Shown here: one piece after another, positions 15,267 through 23,331 of the stretch
Layout of the letters: every line of letters begins with the position of its first letter
Numbering within the stretch: the first letter of the stretch is position 1
Assembly: GCA_040776985.1 (NCBI GenBank)
Contig: JAXGZL010000001.1
Coordinates: forward strand, 930,001 to 994,000
Direction of reading: 5' to 3'
Source of the DNA: UBA6115 sp040776985
GTDB lineage: Bacteria; Bacillota; Clostridia; Christensenellales; Aristaeellaceae
DNA length: 64,000 nt
Made by a program: the position numbers and the translations under genes
Notes under the pieces: model-generated
Databases searched by the model: none
The model's input: the letters and a program-made list of their open reading frames with translations, nothing else
Told to the model about the DNA's origin: nothing

Positions 15267-15877
15267 GCGGCCTGTCTTTCTGCCCGGTGCAATAGCGCCG
15301 TGGCGATCAGGAAACAGAGGAGGAAACCCGCAAGGCCAATGGCCAGGCACAGCGGCAGGCTCAGCCCCGGCAGGAAGACGGGGCCTGCGGTTTTGTTGAA
15401 CACCAGGGTCAAGGTGACCAGCATGGTCAGCACCATGGAAACCAGCCTGCCGATATGGGGCGGCAGCCCCAGGGAAAGGGCGCTGACCAGACCTGCCAGG
15501 GCCAGGCCCAGGGCCATGGCCTTGGGGATGAGCATTGACGGGAAAATCCTGCCGGACAGCTGCCCTACCACATACTGGAAGCCGGCGGCATACAGCCCGG
15601 AGACCAGCAGAACGGCAATCTGGAAGAGAAACAGTCCCTTCAGATAGTCCTGCCGGGTGAGGGGGAAGTGATCCATGATCACCTTGCCCCGGTCCACATC
15701 CTGGTCCCCGGTTTGGAGGGTCAGCATCCCAAACAGCACCATAAAGGCTGGGAACAGCGGGGAATTGAAACCTGGCAATACGGCATACATCAGCACCGGC
15801 ATCAGAAAGACGGCCACCAGGATCGGCGGGGTCAGCGCCACATAAAAAAGCTGCATGATGACCAGTTTAGCGAGCAT
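15263..15877 (-). CDS. ABC-2-type transporter permease (first of pair)
   Basis: 204 residues with about six hydrophobic segments and the loop KVIMDHFPLTRQDYLKGLFLF, which parallels the loop of the next gene (SLPLRRRDVVSARYLFSL). The two permeases are thus distant homologues that could form a heterodimer with the ATPase. Its start (15877) lies within the end of the ATPase gene, with GGGGAGGG as ribosome site. Substrate not predictable. Confidence 0.78.
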   Translation of the reverse strand: MLAKLVIMQLFYVALTPPILVAVFLMPVLMYAVLPGFNSPLFPAFMVLFGMLTLQTGDQDVDRGKVIMDHFPLTRQDYLKGLFLFQIAVLLVSGLYAAGFQYVVGQLSGRIFPSMLIPKAMALGLALAGLVSALSLGLPPHIGRLVSMVLTMLVTLTLVFNKTAGPVFLPGLSLPLCLAIGLAGFLLCFLIATALLHRAERQAA

Positions 15878-16721
15878 AGGCCCTCCCCTTGGTGTGGTAG
15901 AACATGATGTCCTCCAGGCTGGGCGTCTCCTGGATCAGGTCCGGGGCATCAAGGCGGCTTTTGGCCAGCCCTTCAAAGCCCACCGGTGTCTGGGAAAAGC
16001 CGACCAGGTCCTTTTTGAGGGCCTCGGTCAGTTCGCTGGGCCCGCCCTTCACCAGGGTGAAGCGGGCCAGCAGGCTGTCCTTCTCCTCTGAAAACACCAG
16101 CCTGCCTTCATTCAGGAAGGTGATGTAGTCCGCCATCCGGTCAAGGTCCGAGGTGATGTGGCTGGAAAAGAGGATGCTGTTTTCCTCCCGCTGGATCACC
16201 TCATACAGGATGTCCAGCAGTTCCCGGCGGAAAACGGGGTCAAGGCCGGAGGTGGGCTCGTCCATGATCAGCAGCTCTGCCCCGTGGGAGAGCGCCAGGG
16301 CCAGGGAATACTTGGTTTTCATGCCCTTGGACAGGTCCTTGATTTTTTTACCCTGGTCCAGGCCAAACTGCCGGATGTATTGCTGATATTTCCCCTCGTC
16401 CCAGCGCTGGTAGAAGGGGCGCAGCAGGCCTGTCATCTGCTGGATGCTCAGCCGCTCGTAAAAGACGGACTGGTCATGGACAAAGCCGATGCGCTGCTTC
16501 ACCTCCCGCTCGCTTTTCACATGATCCAGGCCAAAGACGGTGATTTCGCCGCCGTCCTTTTGCAGCATGTTCATGATCAGCTTCAGCGTGGTGGTCTTGC
16601 CCGCGCCATTGGGGCCGATAAAGCCCATGATATAGCCCCGGGGCAGCGAAAAGCTGATGTCCTGCAAGGAAAAGCCCTTGAATTCCTTGCGCAGGTTCCG
16701 GATGTCCAATACCGTGTCCAT
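15867..16721 (-). CDS. ABC transporter ATP-binding protein (YtrB-like)
   Basis: 284 residues. Walker A GPNGAGKTTT, signature LSKGMKTKYSLALAL, Walker B LLIMDEPTSGLDP and the switch histidine in LFSSHITSD are all intact. The C-terminal 70 residues resemble the extensions of ATPases acting with ABC-2 permeases. ATG 16721 is chosen over the upstream ATGs because GGGAGG then lies 7 bases away. The start overlaps the end of the GntR regulator gene. Confidence 0.93.
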   Translation of the reverse strand: MDTVLDIRNLRKEFKGFSLQDISFSLPRGYIMGFIGPNGAGKTTTLKLIMNMLQKDGGEITVFGLDHVKSEREVKQRIGFVHDQSVFYERLSIQQMTGLLRPFYQRWDEGKYQQYIRQFGLDQGKKIKDLSKGMKTKYSLALALSHGAELLIMDEPTSGLDPVFRRELLDILYEVIQREENSILFSSHITSDLDRMADYITFLNEGRLVFSEEKDSLLARFTLVKGGPSELTEALKKDLVGFSQTPVGFEGLAKSRLDAPDLIQETPSLEDIMFYHTKGRAYAR

Positions 16722-16723
16722 GC

Positions 16724-17095
16724 TCATTCCTCCCACAAGATGCGCAGCAGCTGCGCCATTTCTTCAAATTCCATGCCCATCAGCCGGGCATCCAGCACCG
16801 CCTCTGACAGCTTTTGCTCCATGCCGTGCAGGCGTTTTTCCCGCATCAGGGCGGTGTCCTGCGCCGCCACAAAGGAGCCCTTGCCCGGCAGCGTCTCGAT
16901 GAAGGCCTCCGCCTCCAATTCGTCATAGGCCCGCTTGGTGGTGACCACCGAAATGCGCAGATCCCGCGCCAGCGCCCGGATGGAGGGCAGGGGATCACCC
17001 GGGTTCAGGTCCCCCTTCATGATGGCGTCCTTGATCTGGTCGATGATCTGCTCATAGATGGCCTGCCCTGTGGCGTTGGATAGTACGATGCGCAC
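16724..17095 (-). CDS. GntR-family transcriptional regulator, YtrA subfamily
   Basis: 123 residues: a winged HTH (YEQIIDQIKDAIMKGDLNPGD, then LPSIRALARDLRISVVTTKRAYDELE) plus only a short C-terminal helix pair, the YtrA layout. Such regulators repress their own ABC-transporter operon and respond to cell-wall stress or drugs. The start is GTG 17095 with GGGAGG 6 bases before. It heads the operon with the ATPase and two permeases. Confidence 0.92.
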   Translation of the reverse strand: MRIVLSNATGQAIYEQIIDQIKDAIMKGDLNPGDPLPSIRALARDLRISVVTTKRAYDELEAEAFIETLPGKGSFVAAQDTALMREKRLHGMEQKLSEAVLDARLMGMEFEEMAQLLRILWEE

Positions 17096-17118
17096 CTGAT
17101 TCCTCCCAACTGTTCATG

Positions 17119-17158
17119 AACTATATATACAGTTATCACACCTAAAGGAGGATGTCAA
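17119..17158 (-). promoter_or_regulatory. Promoter and operator-like dyad of the ytrA-type operon
   Basis: A minus-strand TTGACA (17153-17158) is followed 17 bases later by TAACTG. An imperfect dyad AACTATATATACAGTT (17119-17134) overlaps the start region and is a likely autoregulatory site. Confidence 0.5.
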
Positions 17159-17196
17159 GGGCTTTTTGGCCAGAATTGTGAAATCCCCTTCCGCCG

Positions 17197-17225
17197 TTGT
17201 GTTCCTGCCCGGGATCGGGTATAAT
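17197..17225 (+). promoter_or_regulatory. Promoter of the cggR glycolytic operon
   Basis: TTGTGT, 17-base spacer, perfect TATAAT, 49 bases before the GTG start of cggR. Confidence 0.7.
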
Positions 17226-17233
17226 TCACCAGG

Positions 17234-17251
17234 CGGGCAAAAATTGACCCG
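17234..17251 (+). promoter_or_regulatory. Putative CggR operator
   Basis: CGGG and CCCG flank an AT-rich centre (CGGGCAAAAATTGACCCG) just downstream of the -10 box, where CggR binds in relatives. The match to the known CGGGAC/TGTC-type repeats is only partial. Confidence 0.35.
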
Positions 17252-17274
17252 ACAGTGGAAATCAGGAGGCAGCG

Positions 17275-18303
17275 GTGCAGGAGTTTTCATGGTCTACCAT
17301 CAGACGGATTGCGGATAAACAGGCGGAGGAGATCGTCCACCGGGCGATGATGATGGCGCACATCCAATCGGCGGAGCCGGTGGGGCGGCGCTCCCTGGCG
17401 GATGCCCTGGGCCTGCCGGAGCGGGAGGTGCGCAAGGCGGCGGACGCGCTGAAGGCGGAGGGGCTGATTGTGCTCACCGCCAGCGGCATGCAATTGACCC
17501 CGGCCGGGCAGGCGCTGATGCCGGATGTCATGACCCTGTGCCAGGTGTTTTCCGGCCTCGACCAGGTGGAATCCCAGCTGAAAAGCCTGCTGGGCCTGCA
17601 CCATGTGGTGGTGGTGCCGGGGGACTCTGACCAGGACCCTCATGTGCTGCGGGTGCTGGGCCAGGCGGTAGCCGCGGTGGTCAAGCGCCATGTAAAGGAC
17701 GGGATGATCCTGGCGGTGTCAGGCGGCAGCACCATGATGGCGGCCGCCCGCGCCATGGAGCCCATGGCCCATGGGCTGATGGTGGTTCCGGCCAGGGGCG
17801 GCTTTGGCTCCCTGGCGGAAACCCAGGCGGATGGCGTGGCCAGCGAAATGGCCCGGCGCATGGGCGCCGGCTGCCGGCTGATGCACCTGCCGGAGGGCAT
17901 GGACCAGGAGACCCTCAGCAAGGCGGCCAAGCTGCCCGGCGTGGCGGAAACCCTGCGCATGATGCGCAATGCCGAGATGATCATCTTTGGCGTGGGCCGG
18001 GCGGACGAAACCGCGGAAAAGCGGGGCCTGGACCAGGACCAGATGAAGCTGCTTGAGCAGCGACAGGCCGTGGGCGAGGTGCTGGGCGACTTTATCAGCC
18101 TGGACGGCCAGGTGGTCTACCGCAGCGCCACGCTGTCCTCAGACCTGCTGGCTGACAAGGAAGAGGCGGTGCGCATTGTGGCCGCCGGCGGCAGCCGCAA
18201 GGGGCAGGCCATCCTGGCGGCGGTGCGCAGCCATCCGCCCCACGTGCTGGTGATGGATGAGGGTGCGGCCCGGGGCATGCTGCAGTTTTTCAAGGAACCC
18301 TGA
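17275..18303 (+). CDS. cggR: Central glycolytic genes regulator (SorC/DeoR family)
   Basis: 342 residues: an N-terminal wHTH (about 15-90; GRRSLADALGLPEREVRKAADAL) and a SorC-type sugar-phosphate-binding domain (LAVSGGSTMMAAARAM, MIIFGVGRAD, then GDFISLDGQVV). CggR represses glycolytic genes and is released by fructose-1,6-bisphosphate. The GTG start has CAGGAGG 6 bases before. It directly precedes pgk, tpiA and gpmI; unlike the Bacillus arrangement no gap or eno gene is in the operon, so gap must be elsewhere or replaced. Confidence 0.92.
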   Translation: MQEFSWSTIRRIADKQAEEIVHRAMMMAHIQSAEPVGRRSLADALGLPEREVRKAADALKAEGLIVLTASGMQLTPAGQALMPDVMTLCQVFSGLDQVESQLKSLLGLHHVVVVPGDSDQDPHVLRVLGQAVAAVVKRHVKDGMILAVSGGSTMMAAARAMEPMAHGLMVVPARGGFGSLAETQADGVASEMARRMGAGCRLMHLPEGMDQETLSKAAKLPGVAETLRMMRNAEMIIFGVGRADETAEKRGLDQDQMKLLEQRQAVGEVLGDFISLDGQVVYRSATLSSDLLADKEEAVRIVAAGGSRKGQAILAAVRSHPPHVLVMDEGAARGMLQFFKEP

Positions 18304-18327
18304 ACAAACAATCATAGGAGGCAAGCC

Positions 18328-19512
18328 ATGAACAAGAAAACCATTCGGGACATCTCCTTAAAGGGCAAGCGGGCGCTGGTCCGGGTAGACTTCAATGTGC
18401 CCATGGACGAGGCCGGCAACATCAGCGATGACAACCGCATTGTGGGGGCGCTACCCACCATCCGCTACCTGATGGATCAGGGCGCCAGGGTGGTGCTGAT
18501 GAGCCATATGGGCCGGCCCAAGGGCACGGTCAACCCCAAGTATTCCCTGGCCCCGGTGGCGCGCCGCCTGGGCGAGATGCTGGGCATCCAGGTGCACATG
18601 GCGCAGGACGTGGTGGGCGAGGACGCGGACCGCGTGGTCGCCGCCCTCAAGGAGGGCGAGGTGGCCCTGCTGGAAAACCTGCGCTACCACGCCGAGGAAG
18701 AGAAGAACAACCCGGACTTCGCCAAAAAGCTGGCCTCCTACGGGGATGTGTTTGTGAACGATGCCTTTGGCACCGCCCATAGGGCCCATGCCTCCACCGA
18801 AGGCGTGGCCCACTACCTGCCCGCGGTGTCCGGCTTCCTGATTGAAAAGGAGCTGAAGTTCATGGGCAAGGCGCTGGAGAACCCGGAGCGGCCCTTTGTG
18901 GCGGTGCTGGGCGGCGCCAAGGTGTCTGACAAGCTGGGCGTCATCAACAACCTGCTGGACAAGGTGGACACCCTGATCATCGGCGGCGGCATGGCCTACA
19001 CCTTTGTGAAGGCCCAGGGCGGCCAGATCGGGGAAAGCCTGCTGGAAGAGGACAAGCTGGACTATGCCCGGGACATGCTGAAAAAGGCGGCGGAAAAGGG
19101 CGTCAGGCTGCTGCTGCCGGTGGACGTGCTGGCGGCGGACAGCTTTTCAGGCGATGCCAACACCCAGGTGGTTGACATCGCGAAAATTCCGGATGGCTGG
19201 CAGGGCCTGGACATCGGCCCCAAATCCCGCGAGATCTTCGCCGACGCGGTGAAGCAGGCCAAGACCGTGGTGTGGAACGGCCCCATGGGGGTGTTCGAGT
19301 TCCCCGCCTTTGCACAGGGCACCCAGGCGGTGGCCCAGGCGATGGCGGAGGGCAGCGGCACCAGCATCGTGGGCGGGGGCGACTCGGCCGCCGCGGTGGC
19401 CCAACTGGGCTTTGCGGACAAGATCAGCCATATTTCCACCGGCGGCGGCGCCTCCCTGGAGTTCCTGGAAGGCCTGGAGCTGCCTGGCGTAGCGGCCCTT
19501 AACGACAAATAA
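18328..19512 (+). CDS. pgk: Phosphoglycerate kinase
   Basis: 394 residues. Substrate-site segments RVDFNVPMD, SHMGRPKG and LENLRYHAEEE are in the N-domain; nucleotide-site segments GGAKVSDKLGVI, NGPMGVFE and GGGDSAAAV are in the C-domain. It transfers the phosphate of 1,3-bisphosphoglycerate to ADP. GGAGG precedes the ATG; 24 bases after cggR and 11 before tpiA, clearly one operon. Confidence 0.98.
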   Translation: MNKKTIRDISLKGKRALVRVDFNVPMDEAGNISDDNRIVGALPTIRYLMDQGARVVLMSHMGRPKGTVNPKYSLAPVARRLGEMLGIQVHMAQDVVGEDADRVVAALKEGEVALLENLRYHAEEEKNNPDFAKKLASYGDVFVNDAFGTAHRAHASTEGVAHYLPAVSGFLIEKELKFMGKALENPERPFVAVLGGAKVSDKLGVINNLLDKVDTLIIGGGMAYTFVKAQGGQIGESLLEEDKLDYARDMLKKAAEKGVRLLLPVDVLAADSFSGDANTQVVDIAKIPDGWQGLDIGPKSREIFADAVKQAKTVVWNGPMGVFEFPAFAQGTQAVAQAMAEGSGTSIVGGGDSAAAVAQLGFADKISHISTGGGASLEFLEGLELPGVAALNDK

Positions 19513-19523
19513 AGGAGAACATC

Positions 19524-20276
19524 ATGCGTAAACCCATCATTGCCGGCAACTGGAAGATGAACAAAACCCCCAGGGAGGCGGCGGAGCTGATCCAGGCCCT
19601 CAAGCCCCTGGTGAAGGACGCCAAGCCCACCGTGGTGGTCTGCGTGCCCGCGGTGGACCTGTATGAGGCGAAGAAGGCGCTGAAGGGCAGCAAGATCAAG
19701 CTGGGCGCCCAGAACGTGCACTTTGAGGCCGCCGGCGCCTACACCGGCGAACTGTCTGCCGCGATGCTCAGGGAAGCCGGGGCAGAGTATGTGATCGTGG
19801 GCCACAGCGAGCGCCGCGCCTACTTTGGCGAAACGGACGAAACCGTCAACCGCCGCGCAACCGCGGCCCTCCGGGGCGGCCTTGTCCCCATCATCTGCGT
19901 GGGGGAAACCAGGCAGCAGCGGGAAGCGGGCTACACCAATGCCCTGGTCGCCTATCAGACCCTGATCGCCCTCACCGGGCTTTCTGCTGACGAGGTGAAA
20001 AAAGTGGTGATCGCCTATGAGCCGGTCTGGGCCATTGGCACCGGCCTTACCGCCAGCGATGAGGAGGCCAACGCCACCATCGGCGTCATCCGCCAGGCCA
20101 TTGCCGGCGCCTACGGCAAAAGGGTGGCCGGCCAGGTGCGCATCCAGTACGGCGGCAGCATGAACCCCAAGAACGTGAAGGGCCTGATGGCCCAGCCGGA
20201 GATTGACGGCGGGCTGATTGGCGGGGCATCGCTGAAGGCTGAGGACTTTTCCAAAGTTGTCAACTACGAAGGCTGA
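19524..20276 (+). CDS. tpiA: Triosephosphate isomerase
   Basis: 250 residues, the normal length. Catalytic landmarks are NWKMN (Asn-Lys), GHSERR (His) and AYEPVWAIGTG (Glu), with the phosphate-binding YGGSMN and GGASL near the end. It interconverts DHAP and glyceraldehyde-3-phosphate. AAAGGAG precedes the ATG. Middle gene of the cggR operon. Confidence 0.98.
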   Translation: MRKPIIAGNWKMNKTPREAAELIQALKPLVKDAKPTVVVCVPAVDLYEAKKALKGSKIKLGAQNVHFEAAGAYTGELSAAMLREAGAEYVIVGHSERRAYFGETDETVNRRATAALRGGLVPIICVGETRQQREAGYTNALVAYQTLIALTGLSADEVKKVVIAYEPVWAIGTGLTASDEEANATIGVIRQAIAGAYGKRVAGQVRIQYGGSMNPKNVKGLMAQPEIDGGLIGGASLKAEDFSKVVNYEG

Positions 20277-20304
20277 TCCTGCCCAAGGATAGAGGAGAAA
20301 CAAC

Positions 20305-21843
20305 GTGTCCAAACAACTGACCGCCCTGATCATCATGGACGGCTTCGGCATCAATGAAAACCCGCTGGGCAACGCCATTCTGGCGGCTGGCACCCCCCAC
20401 CTGGACCGCCTGATGGCCACCTACCCCCACACCCAGCTGTCCGCCAGCGGCCCGGACGTGGGCCTGCCCCCCGGGCAGATGGGCAACTCCGAGGTGGGGC
20501 ACCTGAACATCGGCGCCGGCCGGGTGGTGAACCAGGAGCTGATGCAGATCACCCGGGACATCGAGTCCGGCGTGCTGTTTGAAAAGCAGCCCCTGATGCG
20601 CGCCATGGACAGCGCCAGGGAACGGGACCAGGCCCTGCACCTGATCGGCCTCCTGTCTGACGGCGGCGTCCACAGCCATATCACCCACCTGTTTGCATTG
20701 CTGGACATGGCCAAGGCCAGGGGGCTGAAGAAGGTCTATGTCCACTGCCTGCTGGACGGGCGGGATGTGCCCCCCACCAGCGGCGCCGGCTTTGTCATGC
20801 AGCTCCAGGAAAAGCTGGAGGCCATCGGCCTGGGCCAGATTGCCACCGTCCAGGGCCGCTACTGGGGCATGGACCGGGACAACCTCTGGGACCGGGTGAA
20901 GCTGGGCTATGACGCCATGGTGCTGGGGGAGGGCGTCCGCGCCCATGACCCGGTGCAGGCGGTGCTGGACAGCTATGAGGAAGGCGTCACGGATGAGTTT
21001 GTGAAGCCCATCGTAATCGAAAGCGCCAGGGAACCGGTGGGGAAGATCACCTCCGGCGACAGCCTGATCTTCTTCAACTTCAGGCCAGACCGGATGCGCC
21101 AGCTGGTGCGCAGCTTCATCCAGCCGGATTTCTCCGGCTTTGTCAGGGAAAACGGCTTCCTGCTGCTGCAGGTGGTCACCATGACCCAGTATGACGAGAC
21201 CTTCACTGGCCTTGAAATCGTGAACCCGCCGATGGAAATCACCGGCACCCTGGGGGAATACCTGGCCGCCCAGGGAAAAACCCAGATCCGCATCGCTGAA
21301 ACCCAGAAATACGCCCATGTCACCTTCTTCTTCAACGGCGGCGTGGAGCGCAGCAACCCCGGGGAGGACCGGATCCTGATTCCTTCCTCCAAGGTGGCCA
21401 CCTTTGACCTGAAGCCGGAGATGTCAGCCCCTGAGGTGACGGAAAAGGCGGCGGAATTGATCGCCTCCGGGAAATATGACGTGATGATCCTGAACTTCGC
21501 CAACTGCGACATGGTGGGCCACACCGGCGTCATGGAGGCGGCGGTCGCTGCCGTGAAGGAAGTGGACCGGGATGTGGGGCGCCTGGTGGACCAGATCATT
21601 GCCCAGGGCGGCCGCGTCTTTGTGACGGCGGACCACGGCAACGCCGACCAGATGATTGATTATCAAAGCGGCGATCCCTTCACCGCCCATACCAGTAACC
21701 CCGTGCCCTTCATCGCCTGCGGGCCGGAGTACATCGGCCGGCAGCTGCGGGAGGGCGGACGCCTGTGTGACATCGCCCCCACCATGCTAAAGGCCATGGG
21801 TCTGCCCATTCCCCGGGAGATGACCGGGGTGCCTTTATACTAA
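20305..21843 (+). CDS. gpmI: 2,3-bisphosphoglycerate-independent phosphoglycerate mutase
   Basis: 512 residues. Alkaline-phosphatase-superfamily metal sites: IIMDGFGIN, catalytic Ser in GNSEVGHLN, NCDMVGHTG, and VTADHGNADQM with a terminal AHTSNPVPF. It converts 3- to 2-phosphoglycerate using Mn2+. Start is GTG 20305 behind AGAGGAG. The last two codons (TAC, then TAA stop) lie inside the left arm of a 161-bp palindromic repeat, an unusual overlap that may have reshaped the C-terminus. Confidence 0.97.
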   Translation: MSKQLTALIIMDGFGINENPLGNAILAAGTPHLDRLMATYPHTQLSASGPDVGLPPGQMGNSEVGHLNIGAGRVVNQELMQITRDIESGVLFEKQPLMRAMDSARERDQALHLIGLLSDGGVHSHITHLFALLDMAKARGLKKVYVHCLLDGRDVPPTSGAGFVMQLQEKLEAIGLGQIATVQGRYWGMDRDNLWDRVKLGYDAMVLGEGVRAHDPVQAVLDSYEEGVTDEFVKPIVIESAREPVGKITSGDSLIFFNFRPDRMRQLVRSFIQPDFSGFVRENGFLLLQVVTMTQYDETFTGLEIVNPPMEITGTLGEYLAAQGKTQIRIAETQKYAHVTFFFNGGVERSNPGEDRILIPSSKVATFDLKPEMSAPEVTEKAAELIASGKYDVMILNFANCDMVGHTGVMEAAVAAVKEVDRDVGRLVDQIIAQGGRVFVTADHGNADQMIDYQSGDPFTAHTSNPVPFIACGPEYIGRQLREGGRLCDIAPTMLKAMGLPIPREMTGVPLY

Positions 21844-21997
21844 ACGCACTCTTTAATGCTTCCATGTGTCGGTCTTTTTACGCCTCTGCGTCGTCTCATT
21901 CACTCGGCGTAGGCTGCGGCTACGCCTCGTTCTTTCGACTTAGCAGAGTCATCAAAAATCCACGACCCATGAGTGCATTAACTCGTGTGTTTAGTAT
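21837..21997. repeat. 161-bp imperfect palindromic element overlapping the gpmI stop codon
   Basis: The outer ends are ATACTAAAC (21837-21845) and GTTTAGTAT (21989-21997). Further matching arms follow: TTAATGC with GCATTAA, TGTGTCG with CGACCCA, CTCTGC with GCAGAG, and at the exact centre GGCGTAG-GCTGCGG-CTACGCC (21906-21926). The whole element is one long imperfect inverted repeat, MITE-like or a large RNA hairpin, followed by the operon terminator. No ORF is present. Confidence 0.7.
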
Positions 21998-22027
21998 GAA
22001 TTTAAAAGGCTGATCAAAGGGATATAT

Positions 22028-22068
22028 AAACCCGTCCAGGCAGGCCCCCTGCAGCTGGACGGGTTTTT
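22028..22068. terminator. Bidirectional terminator between gpmI and the ClbS-like gene
   Basis: AAACCCGTCCAG pairs with CTGGACGGGTTT, with an inner GCAGG/CCTGC stem, and TTTTT follows; A residues before it allow function on the minus strand too. Confidence 0.9.
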
Positions 22069-22083
22069 GTTTGGCGGGGAGAG

Positions 22084-22623
22084 TCAGTCCCTGCAGTTTT
22101 TCTGGTGGGCTTTCAGCTTTTTAATCGCCCAGTCATAGTGGCTGGCAGTGACGCTGACAAAGTAGGCGCCCAGGGTGCTGCCGCCCACCCAGGGGAAGGC
22201 ATCTTTGGTGAAGAGCTGCTGATCTGAAAACGCTGCTGCCAGCGCCATCACCTGCTGGTGGGAGTTTTCAAACAGCTCTTTGGCTTCCGAAAGGGAGGTG
22301 CCCTGATGCTTTTCCCAGAAGCCCACATTCATCTGCCCGTAGCTTTTCCAGTTGTAGGGCGGCGGCAGGAAAGGGGCTGCCTGGCCTGCCCTGTTGGCAT
22401 GGACCCAGTTCAGGATCAGCTGATGCCATTCAAACAGATGAATCAGAATATCCCGCAGGTTTTTGTCCCTTTGCCAGTGGGCTTCCTTTTTGCCGGGGTC
22501 CCTTGAAAAGTCAAAGGGGGTGCTGAGTTCCTGCTGCTTAAGGGTGCTGATCAGCGCCTGCAGTTTGTCATAGTTCTGCGTAGCTGCCGCCATGAGGTCC
22601 TGTTTGCTGGTTGCCCTGCTCAT
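22084..22623 (-). CDS. ClbS/DfsB-family four-helix-bundle protein
   Basis: 179 residues of DinB-like four-helix-bundle type. The motifs RDILIHLFEWHQLILNWV and NWKSYGQMN with a final SVTASHYDWAIKKLK match the ClbS/DfsB (DUF1706) family. ClbS protects against colibactin by cyclopropane hydrolysis; most relatives have unknown substrates. Third gene of a minus-strand group with a GyrI-like protein (10-base gap) and a WYL regulator, a set suggestive of toxin or drug response. Confidence 0.88.
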   Translation of the reverse strand: MSRATSKQDLMAAATQNYDKLQALISTLKQQELSTPFDFSRDPGKKEAHWQRDKNLRDILIHLFEWHQLILNWVHANRAGQAAPFLPPPYNWKSYGQMNVGFWEKHQGTSLSEAKELFENSHQQVMALAAAFSDQQLFTKDAFPWVGGSTLGAYFVSVTASHYDWAIKKLKAHQKNCRD

Positions 22624-22633
22624 ATATCCTCCT

Positions 22634-23266
22634 TTAGAGCCTGCGGATGGGGTGACGGATAATGGTCTTTAGCCTTTGAGGGTCCACCTTGCGAAAGTCT
22701 GACAGGTAGATCTCATGGTGGCGCCTGGTGTCGCAGAGATCTGGCGCATGGCCGTTTGCTTTAAGGAATTCGTGCATGTGACGCACTGTCTTTGGTTCTT
22801 CTGTGTAGGGCCCGATATGCAGCGCCTGCACACATAATCCTTCCTCCACCGTCAAGAACTGCACAGGCGCCAAGTGGCCTTTCTTTTTTGCTTTTGCGCT
22901 GTCAACAGCCCAGGCCCAGTCCTCTTTTGTGACAAAGTCTGGCAGCCGCAGCACTGACAGCCACCTGAAGTCCGCCCGTCTTTCATAGTCAACGCCATGG
23001 ACATGGTCCTGCCACCAGAACCCTTCCAGTGGCGGCACCACATAGGGGATAAAACCGGCAATTTTATGGTCTGTGCGGTCGCTCATTCTGAGGGTGTAGG
23101 CGACTGCATACAAGGACTGGACGGCTTGCTGATAGGCGCCATCCGGCTCGTTTGGGTCACCCTGACCGCTGACTGCAAGGTAGTTGATCGGGGGTACAAC
23201 CAGGATGGATGGCGTGCTTTTTGCGCTGTATTGCTCGCGGTATACCTTTTTAAGGTCAAGGGCCAT
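22634..23266 (-). CDS. GyrI-like small-molecule-binding domain protein
   Basis: 210 residues. Segments PPINYLAVSGQGDPN, PLEGFWWQD, EEGLCVQALHIGPY and the C-terminal HHEIYLSDFRKVDP are diagnostic of the stand-alone GyrI-like (AraC effector-binding/SOUL-like) family with a DUF of about 200 residues. Members bind amphipathic ligands; some hydrolyse them. AGGAGAG precedes the ATG. Lies between the ClbS-like gene and the WYL regulator. Confidence 0.88.
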   Translation of the reverse strand: MALDLKKVYREQYSAKSTPSILVVPPINYLAVSGQGDPNEPDGAYQQAVQSLYAVAYTLRMSDRTDHKIAGFIPYVVPPLEGFWWQDHVHGVDYERRADFRWLSVLRLPDFVTKEDWAWAVDSAKAKKKGHLAPVQFLTVEEGLCVQALHIGPYTEEPKTVRHMHEFLKANGHAPDLCDTRRHHEIYLSDFRKVDPQRLKTIIRHPIRRL

Positions 23267-23331
23267 GATACGCTCTCCTTTGTTTTCTTAATTAGCATGG
23301 TATCATGGCATTTTGACAGCCCTATGTCATA

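Noticed and set aside
19062..20420. 452-residue minus-strand ORF opposite pgk and tpiA
   Set aside because: Runs antisense across two certain glycolytic genes with low-complexity composition; a codon-bias shadow.
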